DNA of 64,000 nucleotides. Source: Bryopsis sp. KO-2023. Its lineage: Eukaryota > Chlorophyta > Ulvophyceae > Bryopsidales > Bryopsidaceae. Below, in pieces: positions 11,583 to 22,952 of this stretch (within the stretch, counting starts at the first letter, position 1; each line of letters starts with the position of its first letter). The stretch covers positions 5,394,001 to 5,458,000 of the forward strand of contig BSYQ01000002.1 of assembly GCA_030272585.1 (NCBI GenBank). The letters are read 5' to 3'. A program made the translations under genes and the position numbers. The notes beneath the pieces were generated by a model. The model did no database searches. It saw nothing but the letters and a program-made list of their open reading frames with translations, and was not told the origin of the DNA.

Positions 11583-12584
11583 GCATTTCCACCCTCTGAA
11601 ATCGTGGCAGGAGCAAATTTTTCATGACTTCTTTTTTCTCAAGTGTTATTTTGCGCTGCCAGGTGCACGCTGGCCGAACCTTTTTCGCTCGTATTTCGTT
11701 TCGTTTTTTGTTTTTTTTTGGGGGGGGGGTGTAAGGGTGGTGAGAATCTGGCTTGTGGATATCGTCCTACATGGGGAAAAAAGACAAGGGTTACACATAA
11801 GAGGGAAGTAAAAAAAAACACCGGCACAATCCATGTGTGTGTCTTAATTTGAACCAATTGACTGGGCATTCGCCACTAAACACTCCAGTGACTCTGGTGC
11901 ATTTCTGCCCCTTTTTATTGTGAAAAATTCCTTTTCGGTCGTACTAGTTTTGTTTCAGGGGCCAACCAGAAACATGCAAAAGAGAAATTCCTTGCAAAAA
12001 CCATAAAGAATGTAAAAAAACTAAAGTTGAGTTCCAAAACTGATTGGCTTGCCCACAAGAAATCCCCTTTGCATATTTTTTTAACCAAAATTTTAAAACA
12101 AAGCTTCCCCTTCCTTTTAGTCTTGTTTGGTTGGTCGTCCATTTCATTTTTGGAAGTTTTTGGGTGCCGGAAGACAGCTGAGGAAAATACAGCAGTCATA
12201 GGTAGGTTCACCCCTTCAGGTTTTTACTGGATAGTAACTCCTGACAGAATAAATTGTGCACACACAAACAGACTGCCCCCCCTAAAAAAAGGAAAATAAA
12301 CAACAACAAAGCTCCAAAATGTAGCTACCGCTTTTCAAATATGTGCACACTCAGAGAAGAAAATCGATTTAGAATTGACATGACCACGGAAAACGAGATG
12401 AGGATAATATATTTTTTTGGTTTGGGTTATGACGCTCTTTTATCGATAATAAAACGAATCGATTTTTCCCCCCACACACACGCTTTGTGGAACACACTGC
12501 TGGTGATTCCTGAAATCACAAGCAATGGCATTCATATAATAGTTTGAGCTGTGGGCTGGTTCCTCCACAGAAAAAAAGTTGCAC
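11583..12584. other. Stretch without a recognisable gene
   Basis: G- and A-homopolymers, and short frames on both strands with no splice-phase support. Nothing further seen. Confidence 0.4.
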
Positions 12585-12887
12585 TCATCCACAGGCTGGA
12601 CCACAGCCCTCATACTGCCAGTAAAGTTGGTTGTGGCTTTTCTCCTGGGCATCCTCAATCCACGGCAGCAGCGATGTGGCGCTGAAAAATCCAGGCAGAA
12701 CAGCAGCATACTGCGATTGGGGTGTAAGGGGGACCCTCCGAAGTCCGTTTCCTGGGCACCACTGCGAAACAGAAATAAGGGCAGCTTGAAAACCAGAAGC
12801 GAAAGACTCCCAAAAAGTTCCGACCAAAGACGCCACCAAGCCACAACATAACGAGTAACCGCAACCGTGACCGTTGAAAATTGCTCA
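12585..12887 (-). CDS. Candidate 3' exon of an unrecognised protein
   Basis: On the minus strand a frame of about 100 codons runs to TGA at 12585-12587. A strong polypyrimidine tract plus CAG sits at about 12768, so an exon of about 61 codons from there to the stop is likely. Its translation includes QYAAVLPGFFSATSLLPWIE and ends YEGCGPACG, a natural-looking composition. If the frame instead continues upstream, it adds a Gly/Cys/Phe-rich hydrophobic segment. Two other frames are also open across this stretch, which lowers confidence. No upstream exon and no family identified. Confidence 0.25.
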
Positions 12888-12954
12888 ACAGGCCCATCGA
12901 GTCAGTGGGGAACTTCTAAACCCAGAAAAATCAATGGGCAAGTAAAAATGTGAC

Positions 12955-12976
12955 GGGAGGGATTTGAACCCCCGCC
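12955..12976 (-). other. tRNA T-arm-like (B-box) sequence
   Basis: The minus strand reads GGGGGTTCAAATCCCTC, a T-stem and loop, preceded by a Leu-like ACTTAAAC loop region. The 5' acceptor strand that should pair with CCGTCAC is absent, so this is not an intact tRNA. Confidence 0.4.
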
Positions 12977-13624
12977 GGAAACTCGGGTTTAAGTCGCAAG
13001 GACAACACTCGCATGCATCTTGTTAAAGATAGCGGGTCTGTTCCAACTTCAGCGTGGTATAGCACCGCCACGCTCATTCTGGCCCCCAAAAAAGTGATGT
13101 ACCGAAAACCTTAACAACAAAACGATCAACGTAAGGCCTTCCCCCAGAAAGCTCCACAAGAGAACTATTTCACGACAGCAACTCGTCTCCCCCCCCCCTC
13201 CCCCGCCGACCCGAACTGCTCGCACCTTAGCCGTGGATCTCACAGCAGTTGGAAGGTGAACCCGCCATTTGAGTCGTGTTTTCGCTTGAGATGGGCGTAT
13301 TCCAAGAAAAACCACGCTTTTTGCAAGGGGCAGTCGCATACGTTATTTGTAAGCACAGCTACCAGCCAGAAGCTTTGATATTTGTTTTTTTGGTAAAGAG
13401 TGTATACGAAAACCATGGTAGACTTCTATCATCTTTTTTCACAAACAGCAATGGACGTGGCAGTCGCAGACAGATTCCTGTTGCCAGAACCCGAAACGTC
13501 CAAGACTCGCTTCTGATGTGGCTGGAAGCGCCGTTTTGTCGAAACGTATAGTTATGAAGTCGAAACAAAATACGTTGTTCGTCCGTCGCACGTTCGTCCG
13601 GCCACCAACAAGAGTGTGAATATA

Positions 13625-13877
13625 ATGGGTGGAGGCGAACTGAGTGTCGACTCCGAGTGTGGAGCCGGAGTCGAGGGAAGCGCCGCCGCCACAAACGTCA
13701 ACGAAGAGGTCGACCCTGTGCCAACGACAAGCTGTCTCCTCCCAGCTTGTACCACCGAGCAAGAGCACCCCTGCTGCTTGGACTCTCAGGATTTGGATTG
13801 CTGTTTTTGTGTTGGGGTTCATCTTTGCATTCATGTGCCTATCAGTTTCACGCCTAATCAACAAAACTCATAGTTGA
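13625..13877 (+). CDS. Small putative tail-anchored membrane protein
   Basis: ATG at 13625 opens an acidic, Gly/Ser/Ala-rich stretch (MGGGELSVDSECGAG...) of 28 codons. A second frame, open from 13644 to TGA at 13877, ends in a strong hydrophobic helix (IWIAVFVLGFIFAFMCLSVS) followed by a short basic tail, as in C-tail-anchored proteins such as SNAREs. The two frames join exactly if 13709-13745 is removed. That 37-nt segment starts GTCGAC, ends with a pyrimidine-rich CTCCCAG and keeps phase 0. Without splicing the frames are separate. The membrane helix is what I see; the tail-anchor role and the mini-intron are inference. No family recognised. Confidence 0.35.
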
Positions 13878-14253
13878 GAGCTGCTCAATACATGCATGAA
13901 AAAAGAGAAAAAAAATTAAAAAAACAGAAGAGAAAAGATGGGGTAGAAATTGTTATCTTTCTTTCTGACATTCGTTCTGTTTGTTGAAAGAGTAAGACCT
14001 CTGGTGTGTCTCTGGTGTTTTTTGCACCTCCTGAAAGCAATTAATTCAAATATTTCCTCCTTGAAAAAGGACTATAGACTTCATTGTCGTGACTCTAATT
14101 TCCCCCTGTCGCTTGTGTTATGCGATGAGCGTGGTGTGTTCGTTTTTTCGAGTGTTGTTTTGATTGTATTGGCAAATTCATAAACTGGGCTTTCAAGCTT
14201 ATTCGGTTACAGCCCTGAACTGGGGTGAAGAGTTTTCTGGACTTGTTGTGAAA

Positions 14254-14589
14254 ATGAGTGGACTAAATTCGTCAGCTAGCTATTTGATTGCGGGAGGGAA
14301 TCCTCGCCAGTGTGAAACAAACTTTCTTGAAACTGCTGGGGTGCGAGAAATGTATGCGCTTCCGGGGTGGGTAATTTCTAGACGTCGCTTTTGCTGCGGT
14401 AATAATTGCATACTCGGCGCCCCTGTCGATGGACGGCTAAAACGTGTGCGTCCGCCACGGAAAATATTCCAAGCGGAAGGCCAAAAACTGGTTGTGTCAA
14501 TTGAGTTGCAACTCCATTCTCGAAATGATTTTCATCATGAACGCAAGTTTTCATTCATGAGCTGTGTGCAACAACTATGCTATGCGTAA
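14254..14589 (+). CDS. Unrecognised open frame
   Basis: ATG-initiated frame of 111 codons (MSGLNSSASYLIAGG...) within a longer open stretch from 14164. The middle is Arg/Cys/Gly-rich and the C-terminal third is His/Phe-rich. No motif, membrane segment or splice partner recognised. It lies 220 bp upstream of the next gene on the same strand and might be a 5' exon or chance. Confidence 0.2.
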   Translation: MSGLNSSASYLIAGGNPRQCETNFLETAGVREMYALPGWVISRRRFCCGNNCILGAPVDGRLKRVRPPRKIFQAEGQKLVVSIELQLHSRNDFHHERKFSFMSCVQQLCYA

Positions 14590-14807
14590 CGCCAGATTTC
14601 TTTCTTCTTTTTTTTGTTTTTTTAGTTTTTTAGTTTTTTCTTCTTTTCAGAGCAGGGAAGTGACAGATATTACATCATCAAAAAACGAGCGGGAAGAAGG
14701 GGATTCCGACCAAGGCATTTATATCGCACTGTGCGCTGCTCTTCTTGTGTCTTCGTCAAAAAACAGTCTTGAAAAGGGAGTGGTTATACAAAAGCTCTCT
14801 GGTCGCA

Positions 14808-16666
14808 ATGGCCTTGCTCAAATTTCTCTGTGGGGTCGGTATGGTTATCGCGACTATATTTATCAACAAGGAATTGGACAGGAGATGTAACCATACCCCC
14901 CCACCAACCACGTTTGACGAAGATGCAAGTGACTCGTCGTCATCTGACGACGACGCTAATAGCGAAAGCTCGGTACGATTGCAAAAAAAAAAGCTATTTG
15001 TGTGTTTTTTTTTTGTGGTCAAAGCCATGTGAAACCGCTGTGACGTTTTCGTGACGACTTATTAGCCGCCATTTGCATCTACAGGGAGAGGAGGAGGAGG
15101 GAGGGGGTTGGTACCCCTGAGTAGTTAGGGGAGTAGTGAAGAACAGGGGGAGGGGGGGGAGCTTCATGCACGGGGTTCATGTCGCAGAATGCGACTCAGG
15201 AAGGAAGGCAGCAGAGGAAAAGTAGCGTGTGAATGGAAAGGAAAACAGAGGTGAGTTAAAAAACCCCCAGTGGCTCAACATGTGTGACACCTGGCGATTC
15301 TTCCCGATAAACTCGAAATACGCTTCACAGTGAGATGGTTGTTTGCGTAAAACGAAGGAGAAGAGGGGAAACGGATGTGGTCAGTCATATAAACAACTGT
15401 AACCAGAAACCAGAAACCAGAAACACAACTGTTGTGTTTCTGGTCACTTCTTACCATGAGCAACAATCCTCCGACTCGGAGGATTGAACAGTCAAATGGC
15501 TTGTTCTTTTTTTCGACGTTTTCCCTCTTGTTTACACCTCTCCTCTGCTCTTTTACGTATCATTGGAATTTCGTATTTGCAGGGTCGACGATGATGCGTT
15601 CAGAGAAGCTACTGTGAATGACGTTCTGGTTGCTGATGACCGTGCCCGCCACATTCAGAAAGTCGGTAAGTCGATAAGCGCAAAAGTGGGGTTCCTCTCG
15701 TACCAAACAGACAGCTCAGGCCAACAAACTAGTTCCTCCAAACATGCGATTCTTTTCGTCTTCTTGAATCCAGTTTCCCCAAACATGCGATTCTGCTTTT
15801 CTTCTTCCTTTCCAGTTGTAAAGTGTGATCAACAATTAGAATTTCTCTCGCTGAACCACTCCGAGTTGGACTGAGTAGGGTTGGAATAAGAAGGAGCTCC
15901 AAACAATGCACCATTTTTACTTGCTTAAAGATACAATTTCTTGTCAACTCTCTGCGCCGACGTAGCGTCACCACAGGGCTTGAATGGCTCCACACCTGAC
16001 GAGAAATCAAACGCTTGCTGTGTTAGGGTCTGCTTGGAGTCGCACCAAAGCGCTCAGCACCGGAGGAGTTTTCAGTTTTTCGGTGTCGCGATGTATGTAC
16101 AAGACGATCTGCACCCGTTAGCTATGGGTTTCTTCGAGTGGCGGCGCTTTGGTTTTAGCACCCAGCTGAAAAGCTAAAGAGCAGTCACGACGATTTGGAT
16201 GACGAGGTAAGCGGGGTTGGAGCTCTGAAATCACGACCAAGGATATTTATTTATGTATATATATATAATTTTTTTTGGCGACGAAAATTTGGATTGTTCT
16301 CTTCACCAGGCGATGCACGGTCTAGACAACTCAGGCTCGTCATTCCTGAGCCGACGACTATTATCAATGCAGATGGAGCATGCCCCCTCCTCCTATATAG
16401 GTAGACTTGTATAGGTATTTGAGTTGAAGTAGCGGGGGGGGAGGGAATCACAAGTTCATTTAATTTCAGGATAATATTTGGAATTCTTTTATTTGAAGTT
16501 AATGTCCGCATCTCCCTCTACTCAAGCTCTCCCTTCACAAAGTGTGCAGCCATAGAGGTTTTTTTTCCAAGTTTGATTCATTCTTCTAGTGTTCCTGCCC
16601 CCTCAGCCATATTGCCACTCGCTCAAAGACTGTTTTTTCCTTCTAGGTTGCCTTATCCGCAGACAG
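14808..16666 (+). CDS. Acidic membrane-anchored protein, multi-exon (function unknown)
   Basis: ATG exon 14808-14972 encodes an N-terminal hydrophobic helix (LLKFLCGVGMVIATIFI), then a Ser/Asp/Glu-rich run. It can join a 26-nt microexon (15085-15110, GEEEEGGG) and then 15583-15665 (VDDDAFREATVNDVLVADD...). The first and third exons do not fit each other without those 26 nt, so the microexon rests on phase. From 15665 two continuations keep phase. (a) Exons 16166-16206, 16310-16400 and 16647-16666, giving a continuous amphipathic helix (HIQKVAEKLKSSHDDLDDEA) and more sequence. (b) A single terminal exon 15816-15874 with a stop, giving a 110-residue protein. Alternative splicing could use both. 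The N-terminal helix suggests a signal anchor with an acidic cytosolic or lumenal domain. An upstream acceptor at 14650 suggests a 5' UTR intron. No family recognised. Confidence 0.4.
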
Positions 16667-17030
16667 GTGACGTGTGCATTTCTGTTTTGTTTTTTTTTCT
16701 CTCCAAAGAGAGCAAAGAGGGGCTTGCGCAACGCCCCCCCCCCCCAAGTTTACTTTAAAGTGCACAGGTCTGACACTTTTCCTGCCACAATTTTTCGTTC
16801 AAAAGTCGCGGCCCTGATGCAACAAATTTTTGGCCAGCTAGCAGGCCCCTCCACAACGCCGAAAAAAAAAAGAAGATCATCCGCCTGTGCGCCCTTTAGC
16901 CAGCACCAGAGGGATTTTCGACCTTTGGGGGTCGATTGACCACAAAAAAAGAAAGAGAGACCCCACCGGCACTCTTTCACTGTCATCAACTCCAGAAAAA
17001 AGCGACCCCACCCCTTTCTTCAGCTTTCAG

Positions 17031-17409
17031 GAGAGTTATTGGTGCACGACCACAGCCCCCAAAACTCGGCTTGACACACGATCGAGTGACAGAGATCTGC
17101 AGAAAACTTGCTTGGACGTTCGATTGGAAGTTCTTTTCCCATCTTTTGCGGCTGCTCTCTGGCCTTGTTACTCGTAAGTTTCCAGCAACATAGGAGCGGG
17201 AGGGGAGGGTGTTTCCTGTTTGTCTGCTTGTCTGTTTGCTGGTTCTGGTGCTGAACATCCTCACAGCTCTATTTCGCTTGAGAAAACTTGCGCGCGTTAG
17301 CCAAGGCAATGAAAGTCTCGCTTGGGGGAGCATCGTTTTTGGAAAAGCAGAGTGGCTCCACCAGACAGTGTTCTGCAATCAGGAGGGACCAGTGCTTGCA
17401 CATCCCTGA
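17031..17409 (+). CDS. Two 3'-terminal exons of an unrecognised protein
   Basis: Exon 17031-17173 (acceptor CTTTCAG, donor GTAAGT) joins exon 17267-17409 (acceptor CACAG, stop TGA) with matching phase. Together they give about 95 residues, including RVIGARPQPPKLGLTHDR, then FFSHLLRLLSGLVTPLF, then a basic stretch. A second frame is also open through the first exon but stops soon after the junction. The hydrophobic-basic segment may be amphipathic or membrane-associated. This may be the 3' end of the gene beginning at 14808, since strand and spacing allow it, but I could not find the connecting exon between 16667 and 17030. Confidence 0.35.
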
Positions 17410-18159
17410 AACAAACGTATCTGACTTTTTTTAATTGACACATTAAAAGGTCCCTGATGGAGAGAACTCAGTGACGGCGGGTAGTCTGCACAGCATTAAC
17501 GAATAACGTAAGCGTCTGTCCGTGAAGCTCCAGGCGCGGGTTTCAGTGGGAAAGATAAAACAGCCTGGGCCGAAAACACCACCACGACCCGATCACCAAG
17601 TCGAGTCGCTGGACACAGGGACCGCTGGGGACCTAATTTCAGCGCACCATTTTTCTGAAACTTCATGGAGCGAATAACGTTTCGAGGAAAAAACAGCAAA
17701 CAAACTCACAAAAGGGTCGGAAGTTGACGGGCTTAGATATTCAAGAACAATTAACCTGTGCGCCGACATTGCTCAGCCTGAGTCCAGAGCTTCCTCCAGC
17801 TCCCGCCTTGAAGCTCGTATCATAACCACACACACACACACTAAAAAACCTTTCGAGGTTAAACACAACGTCTGGCATCATAGTATCCCTGACACCAGAG
17901 ATGAGGATCTCTTAGCCGAACAAAATGCAAAAGCATCCCACAATGGAAGAAGATATCACTTCAACTAGACCTCTGGTCAAGTTTCTTCGAGGAATTTCCA
18001 AGAGAGATGGTGGCATAAAATACGTGTAACGCAGTACCAACCGCTTTTTTAACCACCAGAGGCAGGCGGGACGCAGCACTACATAGCTACCTTTCATTTA
18101 GACGGAAACCACTCTCTTTCTTCAGGCTTTTCGACTCAAGAACTCTGGAGGAACAAACT
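17410..18159. other. Intergenic stretch
   Basis: Short (CA)n near 17828. No exon supported. The right end presumably carries the promoter of the thioredoxin-like gene, but no TATA element stands out. Confidence 0.4.
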
Positions 18160-18952
18160 ATGAGAAGCCTTCGAGCAAACTTGACCCACGGGTTGGTCGG
18201 CGGCCGCCACCCTGAGTCGTTTCTGATATGCGTTCTGTCGTTTTCGACGGCGCCACAGCTGTCGCGCGGCATTTTTAAGGTACCCTCCTGCAAACAAGAG
18301 TATTTCTGTCCCCATCCAGACGCTCTTCGGAGGCGTCGAGAGGCGGAAGCTAGGTTCGTGTTGCTGGTCATCAAAAAACCATGCAAAGCTGTGAATCTAT
18401 TGAGTTTTTTTCTTCTAACAGAACTCGTCATGCTGTGAATAGGCGAGAGCGTCGAATGAAAGAGCTGGCGGAGATGGTGGCGGAAGTCTCGGGCGGGTGA
18501 GGTTTTTCGGCATTTCGTATGGATGGTTGTGCTCGGTTAATGAAAAACGTTCAGTTGATGAAAGCGATAAGTTGCTTTGTGTGTGTCGTTTGTGTGCTTT
18601 CGTTTCCTTGCTTCTTTCTTTCAGATCGATTGATGTCCCAAACATTATCAAAATCAACAGAGCGTCGGAACTGGAGCGGCACGCAACAGCGGTTGTCTAC
18701 TTCAAATCCTTCTCGTGTCAGACGTGCACGCGCATCTTCCCCAAACTCAGGCGAATTTTTGGGCTTAACCCTGACATCCACCTCCTGGTGGTAGACGTCG
18801 GCGGCGCGGACGTCAGGCGGCTTTGTGGGGCGATGGGAATCTCGAAAATCCCTTTCTTTCAGTTTTACAGAAAAGGGTCGCTTATCTCTCAGGGCTCGTG
18901 GAACGAAACTGAAATCCTGAAAGCTTTGGCGGAAGAAAATCACCTGGTCTGA
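18160..18952 (+). CDS. Thioredoxin-like protein (CQTC active site), probably organelle-targeted
   Basis: Three exons join in phase: 18160-18353, 18422-18496 and 18625-18952, giving 198 residues with TGA at 18950-18952. Donors are GTTCGT and GTGAGG; acceptors AACAG and TTTCAG. Residues 1-65 are basic, poor in acidic residues and look like a targeting peptide. Residues 66-90 are a charged helix. Residues 91-198 are a thioredoxin fold: a hydrophobic strand (TAVVYFKSFS), the active site C121-Q-T-C124, a second strand (HLLVVDV), the conserved cis-Pro at 166 (SKIPFF) and a terminal helix. The usual Trp before the first Cys is Ser. The family exchanges thiols and disulfides; CQTC lacks the Gly-Pro of classical thioredoxins, so redox potential and partners may differ. 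Subfamily uncertain; plastid thioredoxin-like proteins are the closest idea. The start is the first in-frame ATG. Confidence 0.7.
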
Positions 18953-20797
18953 CCTGGATGCACCCTCTCGGAGCCACATTCCGGAAGGTCTTCTGGCGGC
19001 CGCTGGAAATGCGTGGCGGCGGAAGGGGGGAATTACAAAAAGGCAGGGGAAGGAGGGGTTGGATGTTTTGATGAACAGCTCTGCGTTGGAGTGGGTTCCT
19101 CTGGAGCCCAGGTCGGAGAAAGAGTAATGAAATTGTCTTTGGGTCCCTCTTTTGGCAAGAAATATTGGGCTGAGGGTTGAGTGTTTTTATCAATTCGGAA
19201 AAGTTGAGAAGAAAGGTTTGGCGAGAAAACAGGACGTAATGCTAGGAACGCAAGGGGGGCAGAGACAGGGAAAGGGAAGTCGAAAAACACTGAAAAGAGT
19301 GTTGTAATTGGATCTATATGCAGTTGACAAAGTGTTTAGAAATCTGCGAGAAAAGAAAAATGAGAAGAAAGACTCAGAAGAATGAGTAAGTCCAAGCATT
19401 AAAAAAACCTCGCAAATGACTTTATCAGGAGAAGGAAAATACCACCCCTAAAAAGGTGCTGAAGTTTCTCACAGCTTAAAAAAGGGTCATCCTATCGGAT
19501 AAATTAAAATCACTCAAGAATAATTGGGACCCTTGGGCTGTCGGACCCTCAAGCTTTTGCTTGGTACAGCGCTCATAATAACAAGAAACACAAACCGGCA
19601 GTCCTTGCTTGAAAAACAAAATAAACGAAAAAAAAACAGTTAGTATATCGACGAGAGAGGAACGATGAACCTCACATCCAACGCTCGATGCACTATTCAT
19701 TGCAATGACTTCCAGAGAAAAGAGGATGCTCCGGACCGGAGATAACCGCACAGTCCGATCCAAAAGAACTCAAAATACCACAGCCCTATAGGATGGCAGG
19801 TAGGATGACAGGTAGGATGACTGACTGGCTGGGCCATTGACTCGTTGCTTTTAGAAGGGGTGATGACCTCTGTTTGCTATGATGAAAGTCGACCTCTGGG
19901 GACTCGGACGCGAGGGAATGTCCCTCATCAAGCGGGTCCTACAGATTGCTTTTAGAAGCGAAATTTGGTGGAAAGCGCGATGAGGTAATAGTGTCCTCAT
20001 GTGGATTTTTGTTTTTTGAATGCGCCAACGCACCCCACGACTGCAAACACAGAGCCTTAACCTGCAAACCTTGCTGGCTGAAGGTTTTTCTCTGTACATA
20101 CTCCCGATGCTATGGGCTCTGTCCTAGGGTCTGTTGTAATATTTAGGGTTGGTTGGAAAAATGGAGTACGCTACACGGCTGGCGGTGCGGATTTTCGTTT
20201 CTTCAAAACAGCAACCTGACAACCAAACAGGGTGTTGATTGCGTCATCGCTATTGTGTCGAGTGGCGTCTGCGCCTGTAAACAACATCAACCTGTGTGTG
20301 TGTTTATGTGTGTGAGGGGCGGGAGGGGCTGGAGGGGCTGGAGGGGCTGGAGGGGCTGGAGGGGCTGGGGGGGCTGGGGGGGCTGGAGGGGCTGGAGATG
20401 TTCCAGGTGGAGCAGCACCTTTCGCATCTTTTTAGTGAAAAAGGGGTGTGAGGGAAGGTCGATCGCGGTTATAACCGCGCTGGTGGACAAAGGCCAAAAA
20501 AATGATCGAATCAGAAAAAGAAAAAAACCCTTGTAAGAAAAAAAACAACCATACCTTGCGTGTGTGGAGCTGGTTTGTTTTGTTTTTTTCGTTTCTATCC
20601 ACGTGCGCATGGATAGAAAGAAAAACCGCTGTCAGTTTTTCCACCCTCTTTGTTTTTAGAATCTCACTTTTTTTTTCGAAATTACGTGAGCGCGTTTTGC
20701 TGTCACCATTCTGGGGTTTCTTTCTTTGACCCCTGTTTTTTTCTCGGTTTCTTTTCTTTTTTTCGTCCAGGGCGCTGATCGCAGAGGAGAAGAAAAA
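18953..20797. other. Gene-poor stretch
   Basis: No supported exon. Contains a GGTAGGATGAC-type short duplication near 19795, the minisatellite at 20313-20398, a perfect 16-bp palindrome CGCGGTTATAACCGCG at 20464-20479, and a 10-bp-stem hairpin (TTTCTATCCA / TGGATAGAAA) at 20592-20619. Confidence 0.45.
20313..20398. repeat. 9-bp G-rich minisatellite (GGGCTGGAG)n
   Basis: About nine consecutive 9-bp units of GGGGCTGGA type, two of them with GGGGGGCTG. It translates as Gly-Trp-Arg repeats, so the open frame across it is not evidence of a gene. On the G-rich strand the runs could form quadruplexes. Confidence 0.9.
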
Positions 20798-21142
20798 ATG
20801 AAAACCGGCGCTCCACTGCCGGCCCCAATCCCCTCCCTGTTCTTCCCGCTGTTTCGATCGCGCTGGACGCATCAGGTAACGAAAACCTCGACTAATTCGA
20901 AAACGAGTTAACCCCTGCGAGAAAAAGATGGAAAGAAAAGGGGTATGCCCGACCAGCGGTCGAAGAAAAAAAGATTGGAAAGAATCTCGACAGAAAAAAC
21001 GGCTCCTGCGCGGTTGGTTTGGTTCCTTTTCCCCCTTTTTCTTTCCTGTTTTTTCGAGAATTCTCTTTTCACTGTCTTTGTTTTTTCTTCTAACCTTCTG
21101 TTTTTTATTTTTCGTTTTTTTGCTACTCAGGTCGGAAAATAA
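20798..21142 (+). CDS. Possible small two-exon reading frame
   Basis: A GC-rich island at 20771-20875 in A/T-run DNA has a good acceptor (CGTCCAG) before it and a GTAACG donor after it. It contains an ATG at 20798 and a Pro/Phe-rich reading (APLPAPIPSLFFPLFRSR). Joining to an acceptor at 21130 gives Val-Gly-Lys-stop in phase. The product would be only 29 residues unless upstream exons exist (the frame is open back to 20771). No family recognised. Confidence 0.18.
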
Positions 21143-22430
21143 AAAAAGAAGGTTTCTGAAAGAAAACAGGGTGCCTGTTTTTTTGCTAGAGAATGAATGG
21201 TGAGAAAAAAATTAGTATTAATATTACTGTCACTTTATTTTTTCTTAAAGGGGGGTGGGGGCCTGGGGGCTGGGGGGAGTGAAATTGTTTTTCTCTTGTT
21301 TGAGAAATAAAACATTTTCAAGAAAAAAAAATCCAGGGAAGAAAGATTTTTATTTTATATACAAGCCAGGAAAAGAAAAACAGGGGCAGAACTAAAAATA
21401 TATTTCTGTTTTTTTGTTCTTTGTTCTCATAGGAAAAGGAGGATTTTTTTTTCCCTATTTTCAGCCTGTGGTGTCCCCCCCCCCAAAAAAAAAAAAAGAA
21501 GGAAAAACTGGAATAAAGGTGATAAATATTCCTTTTTTTTCCCGAGCAAAACATACTTTTTTTACAAACTGGTGCGAAAATACTCGACCTCTTTCCCCTT
21601 CCAGAAAAAAAAAATTACTGATGAAAGATGAAGGGAAAAAACAAATTAGCAAAAAAAATGAAGAAGAAAAGAATATTTCATTGAAGGTTGAGAAAGAAAC
21701 CACCGACATCTGAATGGGGTGGAAAAAAAGATCTTTCTTTCCCCCCTTTTCCTCCCTGTTCTTACCTTTTTTTTATTTTAGTGGAATATTATCGTATTAA
21801 TTAATTTTTTTGCAATTTTTTTTTCAGAGCTTCTAAAGTGGAGTGAGAAAAAAGAGGTGACGATTTCAAAAACACCGATTGTTTTTTTTCCCTTCACTCT
21901 CAATTCCTTAAAAAAAAAAAAAAAAAAATAGTAGCAGGTTTATGACAAACGAATATAAACCTGATTTTATACCCTTCTCTTTCATATCATAGGAATTTTT
22001 TTCCCCTTTTTTCGTCTTTTTTTTGGCTCCCTCTATGAATCATTGGTAATGTGAATTACCAATATCATTTGCAAGTATGGGTATCACCTCAATAACCAGA
22101 GTGTTGCACCCCCACCCCCTCCTCGGTACGAAAAAGACAACTTCTAGAGAGTTGGTTCTTATTTCGAAAAACAATGAGCCCAAAAATGGTCTTGAGAGGT
22201 TTATCGTGAAAAACAAAAGCTAAGACCTATAGATAAACAACAATCAAAAACTGAATTATTGCCCCCCCCCCCCCTTTACGAAAAAGACAACTTCTAGGGA
22301 GTTGGTTCTTATTTTGAAAAACAATGAGCCAAACAATGGTCTCGAGAGGTTTATCGTGAAAAATAAGGGCTAAGACTTATCGAGATAAAGATATTGAGGA
22401 AACGTCGTGCAACTTATCTAGTTAGGATTT
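21143..22430. other. Homopolymer-rich stretch with a 105-bp direct repeat
   Basis: Dominated by A-, T- and C-runs; open frames are low-complexity. A direct repeat of about 105 bp occurs at 22126-22230 and 22276-22381 ('acgaaaaagacaacttctag' through 'gctaagac.tat', about 10 differences), each preceded by a C-run. It sits at the left edge of the compositional island. Confidence 0.6.
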
Positions 22431-22698
22431 CTTTTGCCGTAAATTGGTACAAGCCAATGGTGGTGGGCTCATCCTACATATGAGATATAATATTCGATCA
22501 AGGCTCGTTAAGATTAGAGGAGCAATCGTACTTCCATTGTGCCAACCAACCCTTGCGGGATGAAATGCTATTCGAGAATATTTCATTATATAGGCATACT
22601 TAATATATCTAGATATCCATGCAAAACGGGTTATTGTAAATCGGGTAAGTTCCGTGTCGCTCAAGTACCTCACGTTTTTCTTACCGAATATTTCAAAA

Positions 22699-22952
22699 CC
22701 AAACACCGGTGGGTGTTCGGTTATTAAATGTATGAAAGGAACGTTTGGATATCCTTGGATATCGCAAGGATTTTCTCTTCTTTCTTGCCCTTTTTTATCG
22801 TTGCGAGATGTGAATTGTGTAAATGATGGTGTTTGTGTCGCTGCAACTTGCAGCCTGCAAGAGTGAGGTTTGAAACTAGAATCTCTTGAAGCAAATTTCC
22901 GGACGCGATTTTTGATCGAATGTTTGCAAACCAAACAGCGGTGGCTGTTCGG
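22699..22952. repeat. Two related 22-nt hairpins
   Basis: 22699-22720 is CCAAACACC-GGTG-GGTGTTCGG and 22931-22952 is CCAAACAGC-GGTG-GCTGTTCGG. Both have a 9-bp stem with one shared A/C mismatch and an identical GGTG loop. Flanks are also related (cgaat.ttt..aaa before each). One stem pair is switched from C-G to G-C between the copies. Confidence 0.7.

Noticed and set aside
20153-20536. 127-codon plus-strand frame
   Set aside because: Its length comes from the 9-bp minisatellite, which has no stops in this frame.
22128-22381. Direct repeats as terminal repeats of the whole 30-kb island
   Set aside because: I found no matching copy near the right edge at 52.5-54 kb, so they are treated as a local duplication.
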